A stretch of 64,000 nt of DNA. Origin: Mytilus edulis (taxonomy: Eukaryota > Mollusca > Bivalvia > Mytilida > Mytilidae). The DNA is taken from positions 54,821,232 to 54,885,231 of the forward strand of contig NC_092349.1 in assembly GCF_963676685.1 (NCBI RefSeq), read 5' to 3'. Both the position numbers and the translations under genes were made by a program. Shown in pieces: positions 55,901 to 64,000 of the stretch; the first letter of the stretch is position 1, and the number at the start of each line of letters is the position of its first letter. Below the pieces are notes generated by a model. It did no database searches and was not told the DNA's origin. It worked only from the letters and a program-made list of their open reading frames with translations.

Positions 55901-55926
55901 CACTTGTTTGGTATGATGGCATTCAT
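46183..55926 (-). CDS. Single-Ig-domain type I membrane receptor with tyrosine-rich tail (five exons)
   Basis: The minus-strand exons are 55866-55926, 52456-52764, 51869-51952, 49935-49991 and 46183-46937. Their lengths sum to 1266 bases, an exact 421-codon frame plus stop, with every junction in phase 1. Order: signal peptide (1-20), one Ig domain (about 25-122) with C44, W55, the D-Y-G-N-Y-K-C motif and C103, a Thr/Asn-rich stalk (124-175), a transmembrane helix (about 177-198) and a 220-residue cytoplasmic tail. Sequons lie at N49, N140 and N168. The tail has ten tyrosines, including SEYESI (Y244) and SPYLDV (Y285), which fit the ITIM pattern [SIVL]xYxx[IVL], and YLNP (Y386), a Grb2-type YxN site. 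I infer a surface receptor signalling by tyrosine phosphorylation. The ligand is unknown and the gene has no name I recognise. The exon model rests on splice signals and frame only; further upstream non-coding exons may exist. Confidence 0.8.
46938..49934 (-). other. Last intron of the Ig receptor gene, hosting a Penelope-like element
   Basis: 3.0 kb between the GTAC donor at 49934 and the CAG acceptor. It includes the Penelope-like remnant at 47790-49620 in the sense orientation and an ACAACTTTCGAG repeat at about 49744-49795. Confidence 0.75.
47790..49620 (-). pseudogene. Penelope-like element with internal deletion
   Basis: The minus-strand frames give LSEWVKSVGSLIQIRVSKC, then VVPADKASNNIVFVCKKHY, LPSLYWIPKLHKNPYKERYI and SSKSSTKPLSKVRPAILTAV (48499-49032). 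Next is FDFSTLNTTIPHTKLKSRL (motif A region). IGIPMGTNCAPLLADLFLYSYE and FNLTFRYIHDVLSLNN follow, ending near 48050. It then jumps to YGRHHKLIGHYDKSVSEIISDIF and the 3' tail. Compared with the 45140-46030 copy, the block from SASYLDLHLEID to LLNQEF is missing, and the catalytic IDD reads IHD. Both changes imply an inactive copy. Confidence 0.85.
49935..49991 (-). CDS. Ig receptor exon 4: 57-base stalk exon
   Basis: After the acceptor TACCTTCAG it reads TMDTNQNEANGNDATNTS and ends at the donor GGTACAAT. It is phase 1 on both sides, so it can be skipped without a frame change. It encodes hydrophilic stalk with the sequon NTS. Short and called from splice signals plus frame, so less certain. Confidence 0.65.
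49992..51868 (-). other. Intron of the Ig receptor gene
   Basis: 1.9 kb of AT-rich sequence between exons 3 and 4. No element was recognised. Confidence 0.6.
51869..51952 (-). CDS. Ig receptor exon 3: 84-base stalk exon
   Basis: After an acceptor preceded by a pyrimidine-rich tract (CCTTTTTTTATTT) it reads FHKDGPREARTTSADNIT, then VYQIEQTST, to the donor GGTATAT. It is phase 1 at both ends with the sequon NIT. An alternative acceptor 12 bases downstream would also keep the frame and drop FHKD. Confidence 0.65.
51953..52455 (-). other. Intron of the Ig receptor gene
   Basis: About 500 bases from the donor GGTATGCAT after the Ig exon to the exon 3 acceptor. Nothing else was recognised. Confidence 0.65.
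52456..52764 (-). CDS. Ig receptor exon 2: immunoglobulin domain
   Basis: 309 bases, phase 1-1, the classic Ig-domain cassette exon. B strand VVLPC, C-strand W (QRWLKES), E/F strands YNLLISNVRDSDYGNYKC and G strand FTLKSKITLI are all visible. It is an I/V-set type; the long C'-D part (GRKINNGHKRHTIDVNYKD) leans to V-set. Confidence 0.9.
52970..53011. repeat. AT microsatellite
   Basis: Two runs of alternating TA separated by TAGTTG. Confidence 0.9.
53668..53949 (+). mobile_element. MITE-like element with ATGCCCCAC/GTGGGGCAT ends, copy 2
   Basis: The same phrases as copy 1 in single dose: ATGCCCCAC (53687-53695), GTTCAGTGGACCGTGAAATT, ACTTTAACCTGAAGCGGGAC, a GACGGACGAACG tandem and GTGGGGCAT at 53941-53949. 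It is cleaner and shorter than copy 1 and so closer to the ancestral form. Confidence 0.8.
54240..54370 (+). repeat. GAAGATGTGG dispersed repeat, partial copy
   Basis: It begins ACAAGATGTGGTATGATTGCC and includes CAAATGACACAGAATG and GTGGACGTGGCCGG. The last phrase matches the far end of the 20430-20884 copy, so an internal part is missing. Confidence 0.75.
54650..55345 (-). repeat. Retroelement-like repeat, copy 1
   Basis: Minus frames give FGCTCKKLISNGIAHPHFNG and VVYRARKFRNNPGKPI (about 54760-54900). Upstream on that strand is a block ending CAHVCCDVLDVNERN. The related block on the same strand lies at 60240-60770. The peptide wording resembles C-terminal parts of mussel retroelement polyproteins, possibly Penelope-like, but I cannot place it firmly. 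Confidence 0.5.
55866..55926 (-). CDS. Ig receptor exon 1: start codon and signal peptide
   Basis: It reads MNAIIPNKCLLASFFICFIQ and ends CAAG at the donor GTAATT in phase 1, joining to AC of the Ig exon to make D21. The hydrophobic core LLASFFICFI fits a secretory signal. It is short and its choice rests on phase, donor and signal-peptide character. Confidence 0.7.
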
Positions 55927-57892
55927 AATAATTCCTACGAAATAATAAAATATTAGAAAGAAAACCAGTACAATCGCTAAATAGATTTTTATCACATCAA
56001 TATAATTTTCTATGACATACATCCACATTTGTTTTCAAAGTTACAAATATCTGATATAAAGGAAATCATTTTTATTTTTTGCAAAAAAATGCACACATAG
56101 ACAATCTTACTGAATATCAATTACAGTCCGTAGAGGTTCAGTAATGAACCATAAAACGAAATTTATCGCACGAGAGACATTTTTTGCTGTGTTTTGTAGA
56201 AAAATAAATAATGAAACACAGCAACATTAATAGATGACGGCATCATTGAAAGTAGACGTGACCTCATGAACCCCTATGAAATTAACTATTCCCTACGGAT
56301 CCAAATTGGTTCACCACGTGATGGAATTTAACCAATCACAACATGATAATTTACCCACGGTATCTAAAACACATATCAAAACATACATATTTGTGAAAGA
56401 TAAGTTTTTAATAAATTGTATTTTGTTAATGTGACAACCTGTTTATTTGCAATGCTAGCGTAATGCAAGAGCAATTCCAATTACTGGTTGGCTGCGGATT
56501 GTTATCTTACTATTGATTGCTGTTAAAATCCATTCAAACACCCATCAGTTGAACATTGAATGTAAAACATTTCCAATTGGATTTTCTTTTAACTCTAGTT
56601 AATAACACTTACTGATTCCATACAGAACTGTATAAGTACAGCCACATTTAACTCAACATTAACTAAATGCAGTTCGTCCACCATTTAATCTTTCTACTAA
56701 TTGGTTACTAGAATGTTCACAAGAATTTTCACTCTTACTCGTACCTAACGCCTTGATACAAATTGTATCCCTGTGTAATTACTCATACTCTTCTAATATC
56801 AGCGCATACATATTTTGAATGTGTTAAGGTTTTATACAGAGGATGTCATTTGTAAAAGGAAATGTTTACATAACTTTCGCGTAAAATAAAAACGCATCTT
56901 ATACATACCTTTATTGTTAGAGTTAATGACAGAGTTATATATTCAAAATCAATGCATAATGAATAATTTCCTGATATTTTGGTTTTCGACGGCGTATGTA
57001 TGCGGTACAATAATCCACATATTGAATTTCTGTTCAAAGGGCATATCAAGATTATTTTAGACTTTTGACATCAGATTATTTATGAAAATTTGAAAAAATA
57101 AGGACAAAGAAAAAGAATTATATACATATAGATGTCTGAATTGTATATCAATAATTAATGAAAATCTGAAACTTGAACACATTTAAAGAAATGAAAGAGT
57201 CAAAATCAATATACTGAAATAATGAACAATATAAACAATACGGGGGTGGAAGTTGTTCTCAGTCGCATAATATTCCTTTCAATAATGGGATTTAGGAGTA
57301 AACATGAATTAGTATTTGCCCCAATACAGGTATATTTCATATGTTCTTGAAAATAAAAGTTAAGTATGTCGGCATATTTTGATAGTTTCATGGGAAACAT
57401 TTTACCTATTAACTGCAAATGGAGTTTGTGGAGCAGACACATAAACACTTTAAATACACAAGGACTTGAAAAAAATACGTTAAAATTATACAAAGATGCA
57501 CGGTATTACAATCACAAATCAGAACAAACGGATTAAAAACATGATTTTGTATATGGTGTACATTTGTCACTATAAAATGGTATAACAAATATGTACCATA
57601 AATTTAACGTTTTAGCCATTGCTAGTACTAGAACAAATACAGCATAGGCTTCATATTCATTACAATAGAAACGTGTATATAAGACTTATTTAATTTTAGA
57701 AAAATTTCAACATGTTCAAAGTCTTACATATACATAGTGTGAGATTTAAAAGATTTGCAATTTAATTGACAACATTGGAAATACTGGTAAATATCTTTGA
57801 GTTGTCAATACTTGTATACATTTTGTATTTGCGCAAAATCTTTAATTGATTTTTTTGTTGCCCTTCTACAAACAATTATATTTGTCATTTAT
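55927..57892. other. Intergenic, nothing firm recognised
   Basis: AT-rich. A minus-strand frame at 56870-57030 ends at a GTATGTAT donor-like site but shows no domain, so it is not called as an exon. Confidence 0.4.
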
Positions 57893-58028
57893 GATTATGA
57901 TGTTATAAGACTAATATACAATACAATACAACACGTTTGCCCTTTTCGTCTCTTTATTTCAAAATATTTTAGAAAAGAGAAAAGTAAGGGGACATAGAAA
58001 ATAAGTAAAATCAAACCCTACATCTTTA
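57893..58028 (+). repeat. Direct repeat, copy 1 of 2
   Basis: Starts GATTATGATGTTATAAGACT and ends AAACCCTACATCTTTAA. It is nearly identical to 59501-59633, 1608 bases away. Confidence 0.9.
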
Positions 58029-58379
58029 AATTGCAATACATCGAGAAATGACACTGAATAAAAAGCTCCATATAACAAGAAGATAGGAGATTACAAAGGA
58101 GTGTAGATAGACTGAACATCTGAAAACAGGATATCAACAAAGTAAACTGACAATGGATGATGAATAAAGGTACCAGCAGTATACCAATGTTCACAAGCAA
58201 TAATCGACAAAGTATGTGGTAGTCATAATTGCGCGTGTAGTGAAAAGGCACAGGACATGAATATAAAAAGTAAAAACACAAAAATACTGAACTCCGAGGA
58301 AAATTCAAAAAGGAAAATCAAAAATCAAAAGGCAAAATCAAAAGTCCAAACACATCAAACGAATGGATAACAACTGTCA

Positions 58380-58500
58380 TATTCCTGACTTAGTACAGGC
58401 ATTTTCTAATGTAGAAAATGGTGGATTGAACCTGGTTTTATAGCTAGCTAAACCTTTCACTTGTATGACAGTAGCATCAAATTCCATTACATTGTCAACG
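58380..58500 (+). repeat. CTGACTTAGTACAGGCA dispersed repeat
   Basis: Begins ATTCCTGACTTAGTACAGGC and continues GTGGATTGAACCTGGTTTTA. A common mussel-type phrase, related to the left part of 41818-41870. Confidence 0.6.
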
Positions 58501-58767
58501 ATGCATGAACAAAACAAAACTACTCAAAGAGTAAAAATGTAAAAAATAGGGGTACAGCAGTCAATATTGTGTTATCATCTTAATATCACTATAAAAACAT
58601 CAAATGTAACGAAGAAGCACAAAAAGGCATACATTAAATTTAACATACTCATATTGCTTTTCTTATACGACTTAATTTATCTATGTAAAGTCTACCCGTA
58701 AAGGATAGAAGGTTTTCAGTACTGGTGTAAAATTACGCGTTTGAAATTCGCACAGGTAGACATAAAA

Positions 58768-59065
58768 ATAATTTTGTCGTTCGATTGACGGTATACATAA
58801 ATGCAGTCACGTAAAGTAGATATAACAAAAGACAGACTTAACAGTAGAAGTAATAATAATAAATAAAATAATTGTGTGGTTCAAAGTATGACGGGATACA
58901 TAAGATCAGTTTCACGTCAAATGTATATCATAAAAAACAGACTTAACAAAAAAAGTTGTATTATTGAATAAAATAGTTTTGTCGTACATAGTATGTCAAG
59001 ATCCATAAGTAAAAGTAATATTAATAAATGAAATAATTTTGTCGTTCAAAGTATGATGTTTTACA
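58768..59065. repeat. Degenerate tandem repeat with about 65-105-bp units
   Basis: The words (AAATAAAATAATTTTGTCGTTC) appear in diverged form near 58768, 58865, 58970 and 59035, followed by AGTATGA..GGATACATAA-like text. Four decayed units. Confidence 0.6.
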
Positions 59066-59500
59066 TAACCACAGAGTCACTTAAAAGCAAGAATCCTTCA
59101 CATGTTTTTTTTTTTTTTTAAATACGCAAGTTTAAATTCGTCAACTGTTTTTATAGTACAAGTTCTACGTTTGAATAAATATACAAGTTCAGCAAAGTAT
59201 GATGAGATATCAATCCACATGTATATTTTTAACATTGAATGGTAAGTCCCCATCAATCAAGAAATAGCACCTCTCACATGACTGATTAAAAAACGAAATT
59301 GAAATTTCATCAATGTTACTTTACCACAGGCATCAAATATATATTGAAATGGTTTTTTATTTTGTAAACAACACAGATTCAGCTTCATACTTTTTCCGAA
59401 CTTAAAAGGACTTACATGTCCCTCTAATTTTATATTTTCCCATATATAAATAACGTCCTTTCACTAAATGTCACTGTGCTGAACGTATTTTTCAACTTGG

Positions 59501-59633
59501 GATTATGATGTTATAAGACTAAAATCAATACAACACGTTTGCCCTTTTCGTCTTTTTATTTCAAAATATTTTAGAAAAGGGAAAAAGAAGGGGACATAGA
59601 AAATAAGTAAAATAAAACCCTACACCTTTAATA
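59501..59633 (+). repeat. Direct repeat, copy 2 of 2
   Basis: The partner of 57893-58028, in the same orientation. Together they bracket 1.5 kb. They could be terminal repeats of an unrecognised element or a local duplication. Confidence 0.9.
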
Positions 59634-60239
59634 GAACCTTTAACATTTGAATTAGAAATAAATGATATAAAAGATACAGTTATATCTCCATCGTATCTTT
59701 ACTTCTATCTTTTGGCAATGGACGTCGATCGACAACAAAAAAATGTGATAAAAGTTATAAGTTAAGCTTCCAAATTGTGAACTTACATTTCTATATAGCA
59801 AAATTTCAGCACCTTCATTGTATGGATATGGAGTGTACAGTATATTATAGCTATTCCTTGACAAAGGGTAAATGCGTACAAGAAAGCGATTTAATAAAAT
59901 ACTTTAGGGACAACACCACGTGTTAGTCGACCGTAATTGAATATCTGTTTCACAGATGACAAAGAGGTTATTGTCTTTACCCTATTCTCATTCATAACCT
60001 CGTCCTACAAGGATACATTTGCTTTTCTGAATCACCTGAGATTACTCACGGATTTCTTTGGGTTCGTGTTGCTCAGTCTTTTAGTTTTCTATGATATGTT
60101 CTGTGTACTGTTATTTGAACTCTGAACGAGAGGTTCAAAACCCGCTCAGCCATGGGATAGAGTAAATTGTCTCTCTTGTATTAGCAAATCAAAATTTGGC
60201 ATTTTAACGTGAAGTGAAATAATACTATTTAGTTTGCTT

Positions 60240-60770
60240 TTAATTCAATTTTACACAAACAATACTACTAAATGCAATATTTAAAGATCTTACTACAGTT
60301 TTGAATTGGTAAACCTATAAGAATAAGTTAATTTAACTTGTTCAATTGATTCATAAGTTAACCGAGATCGTTCCTAAATTTCCGTGCACGGTAAACATAT
60401 CCGTAAAAATAAGAATGTGCTATCCCGTTCGACGGGTACAACAAAACTTCGAAACCAAATCTTAATATCTTCAGAAAAGAAAAAAAAATAGTAAAGGTTT
60501 TACCAGTAATGCACGAATTATGATAATTAAAATCCTAAAACGTCACAACAGACACTGCCACAGGGAAAGAGTTGTAATATATCAACACCGTTAGGATGGT
60601 GTCATGGAACATCAGCATCCATAAAAAGTAAAATTCAACATAGTGAACGAAAAATTGCCCCTTTTGTCGTAATTTGTTGTGTGTAAATTCTGAAAGAAAA
60701 ATAAGATGATATTTAAAAAGTGTAGCGTAGAGGAGCATCAACTTATTTGTTATTATCAAAAGCAGTCTCT
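60240..60770 (-). repeat. Retroelement-like repeat, copy 2
   Basis: Shares TTTCCGTGCACGGTAAACA, TGTGCTATCCCGTT and AAAACGTCACAACAGACA with 54650-55345 in the same order, with deletions. Confidence 0.6.
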
Positions 60771-61689
60771 GAATGTCAATTGGCGTAGCTGTTCATTTTA
60801 CATTTCTTTAAGTTTTATAATAATATTCACAGAAGTATTTATAAAAAAAGATTATTACGATAAATAGTAGGTTGCTACTTTCCTCCGAAAATGTATAGAT
60901 AACGCTCGATAATTATCTGTTATTTCTTGTTAAAGGCAGCCATTTTGTTTTTGTCACATTTAAAAGGCGATTATCACTTTGTTGTGTAGAGGTAAGACAT
61001 TTGTATTTGTTTTCGTTTTATTTTATTGTTCGTAATACGAAATTATGACACAAACCAAGTTTTCTTCTCCTTGTTAACCTCAAAATACTTATCTGTACTC
61101 TTAGATATTTTATCAGTATATTAGAGAATCTCTTTGTATGTATCCTGCCTACACCCTGGTGTTTGCAATCCAGATGTAACAAAATAATAAAAACCACCAA
61201 CATGATTCTTTATCCTTACATATTTACAGTCCTAACTAAGAGTACTTTGCCTTGTTTTTTTTTATCATCCAAACGTATACATAAAACTGAGAGCAGAAAT
61301 GGGGAATGTATATTTGCAAGCTTGATTTAGATATATCAATCGGACCTAATTGAAAACCTCTTTAATATATATGTTCAAGTATTAAAACATTTTTAGATTA
61401 ACCGTTTAAAATATAGCTGGTGTTATCATTTAATATGTACTTGATATGGTACACTATTTACATGATTAAGATATATATGATGGCACGCTATATTTAACCT
61501 GGTAGTCGAAAAAGGAGATGATCATGTTTATTATTTTTGTTCAAGTGAAAATATTACAAGTGAAAATATTATGTCTTATATGAATTAATAAGGTTTATGA
61601 GCGAGGATAATGAAACAGTGTCATGTAATTTTAACTCAATATTGAACGACAAAACAATGTATCCTGTTTTATACATGTGCAAGTCCGTA
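60771..61689. other. Intergenic, nothing recognised
   Basis: AT-rich; no supportable gene. Confidence 0.4.
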
Positions 61690-61970
61690 GCGCCTTTCTG
61701 TAATAATCTGATGTACAGTAGTTGTCGTTTGTTTATGTAATATATACGTGTTTCTCGTTTCTCGTTTTGTTTATATAGATTAGACCGTTGGTTTTCCCGT
61801 TTGAATGGTTTTACACTAGTAATTTTGGGGCCCTTTATAGCTTGTTGTTCGGTGTGAGCCAAGGCTCCGTGTTGAAGGCCGTACTTTAACCTATAATGGT
61901 TTACTTTTTAAATTGTTATTTGTATGGAGAGTTGTCTCATTGGCACTCACACCACATCTTCCTATATCTA
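61690..61970 (-). repeat. GAAGATGTGG repeat, second subfamily, minus copy
   Basis: It is the reverse complement of the 26568-26830 arrangement: CGTGTTTCTCG, GGGGCCCTTTATAGCTTG, TTGTTCGGTGTGAGCCAAGG, GTTGAAGGCCGTAC and ACCACATCTTCC. Confidence 0.85.
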
Positions 61971-64000
61971 TTAAAACGGCACTTTCAAACATTTGAAACT
62001 TAAAAATGTAAAGATATCTAAATAACATGAATAGTTTTCTGAACAATTAAGATATAAAAGTACAACCAAAATTCAAGATAGATTTAATTTGATGAGGCAC
62101 TACCATGACAAGATATAATCTTAAGCTATAAACCAATAAGGCCTTGTAATATAGTGTCGAATCCTTATTATATAAATGGAATTGAATAATCAATCAATCA
62201 AACGTCACCAAATCTGAAACTGTAAATTGAAACTATTATCACACAATACGAGATCAAACTGAGGAATTTGATAAAGTGTGAAAAATACATTCTTTACTTT
62301 TTCAAAACCTGAAACAAAAATGAGGGTTCGGTACATATTTTGAAACACACTATCGGTAATATACTCTGTATGCATGCAAAAAAAGAAACAAAGAAAATCA
62401 ATAAATGAATATGAATTACATTCCAACTCATGTTTCTTATCGTCATTTTATGATATTGGTCGTTTGCTAGAAAAAAGATTGCGAAAAAGTTAACCATGTT
62501 TACAACTGATAAAAAATATTAACGAAGACAGATTGTCCTTTGCCATTGACCAGTAGCATATACATATATTTAAAGACTTATTATTATAAACATGATAAAG
62601 GGGGCTCCAGGGTATAAACCCATTTCTTTTTTAAATATAGGATTTCCCTGTTTTTTCCCCTACGAATTCACTTGATCATATTCCTAATAGAAAAATAAAA
62701 TAAAAAATGGGGTCACCGTTCTTTAAGTTTATAATCTACCTTTGAAAGAAGCATGTATTTTTGTTTAGGAACTTTTTTTTTGTGGAACTGATAGAAGTAA
62801 TAGAAGTTACACCGAAATAAAAAAAAAATTACAGAAATCGATTAAATTTTACGATTGTTAAGTTTAAGTACAACTTATTTGAAAACAGTAATAAACAATA
62901 TAGGTCATCGATGAGTTCAAAAAAGGTATTTCAATTTTTGGCAAAAATGTCAAAAAGGAGATAATTTGGAGCCGTTTCAATGATATAAACATTTCAAAAG
63001 TCATCTGGGGCAAAAAAGAATCGATTTTTTTGGTTAATTTTTGTACCATACTATAAGGTAACAACTAATAGAGTTGGAATGAAATACACAATGAATGAAA
63101 TGTGTAATGAAAAAAAAATGTTAAATATTTTGCTGAAATTTTTGTACCCTCGAGCCTCCGTAATACATTTTTATTAAGTATTGACTATTCTTTTGAAAGC
63201 GGTGTGAATTCAAATACAAAACCAAACACAACTTAACAGTATCAAATAGATATATACAATGTAACATCCATCACAATAGGAACAATTTTAAACCGAAAAA
63301 TAATAGGAAAACTGTTTTCTTTGTATCTTCTATAACATGTATAATCATGACAATTTTATCATATAGTTGTTGATAACATTGTTCGACTGAAATGATTTGA
63401 GATAATTAGGATTTGTAAGTAAATACACAATGTTTCAAGATATTTTGATATACTTTGATAATCTATTTTTAAAAGTTTGCATAAGATAAAATATCGTTTT
63501 TACGTTTACCTTAATTGTACGCCGTGATCTCTTCAACAGAACATATGAATATACATATATGCATTCTTCGTCTACATTCCCAATTGTACTCCTGACGAAA
63601 AATGTTATTATGTAATTAAATGTTTATTCAGGTAGACTGTAATTTTTACTAAACTGTACTCAATCATAAGAACACACTTTTATTTAATATGTTCTTTATT
63701 AGAAATTTCAGGCTGGCATTTTTAATTTTAGGTACATTGTATATTGTGTAAAACGACTCGACATTAGTGTACTAGCCACATGATCTTTGTTTTTAGTAAA
63801 AACATACCGTCTCTGATCTGTTACTGTTGTATTTAATTTGTTACACACATTGAAAATTCAATAATTGTGATAAGTTTACTTTTTTCTGGTTTGCCGGAAT
63901 GCGGCTATAAAACATACTAATAATACAATTGCTGTAAATTTAAATGTAAATAAGTTACCAAATCGATTGTAGAATATGGCATGTAGGGTGAATGAACATC
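61971..64000. other. Intergenic, nothing recognised
   Basis: Two kilobases of AT-rich DNA to the window edge, without a supportable exon, RNA or repeat. Confidence 0.4.

Noticed and set aside
56846..57049. Possible exon ending at a GTATGTAT donor on the minus strand
   Set aside because: No domain, no partner exon with matching phase, and a weak acceptor.

Overview
The window looks like AT-rich nuclear DNA from a bivalve mollusc, most likely a mussel of the Mytilus type. The evidence is intron-containing genes with GT-AG junctions, non-LTR and Penelope-like retroelement remnants, and many copies of short dispersed repeats that I recognise as typical of mussel genomes. No bacterial-style gene arrangement, rRNA, tRNA or CRISPR array was seen.

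Region 1 (about 6.1-28.1 kb) holds three paralogous voltage-gated potassium channel genes of the Shaw (Kv3)-like type: one on the minus strand (6757-11662) and two on the plus strand (17898-19823 and 24620-28014). All share one architecture. A first exon encodes the cytoplasmic T1 tetramerisation domain, a phase-0 intron follows, and a second exon encodes S1 to S6 and a short tail. All three keep the selectivity filter TTVGYGD and the HX5CX20CC zinc motif of non-Shaker T1 domains. All three replace the second proline of the S6 PxP hinge by alanine (PIA) and, by hand alignment, lack the two outermost S4 arginines.

Region 2 (about 28.8-35.5 kb) is a graveyard of at least three decayed non-LTR retrotransposons (LINEs), with one inserted into another. 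A fourth LINE remnant lies at 1.0-2.2 kb on the minus strand.

Region 3 (about 36-44.5 kb) has no recognised protein gene. It holds a 0.94-kb foldback element flanked by TTAA, an array of AGAACTG/CAGTTCT motifs, a tandem array of long units interrupted by a small transposon with a visible target duplication, and a decayed hammerhead ribozyme motif at 44370-44413.

Region 4 (45.1-55.9 kb, minus strand) is a five-exon gene for a 421-residue single-Ig-domain type I membrane protein with a long tyrosine-rich cytoplasmic tail that includes two ITIM-like motifs. All its introns are in phase 1 and the exon lengths add up to an intact frame. One Penelope-like element fragment sits in its last intron and a second lies just past its stop codon.

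The rest (56-64 kb) has no gene I can support; it contains direct repeats and dispersed repeat copies.

The most unusual signals are three. First, a set of long near-perfect palindromes whose arms differ but whose tips share a CGAG-flanked GC-rich hairpin. Second, several foldback elements built from degenerate copies of a short motif, two of which share related ends (AAAGCYT..GGTYACAC). Third, the coordinated non-canonical S4 and S6 features of the potassium channel cluster.
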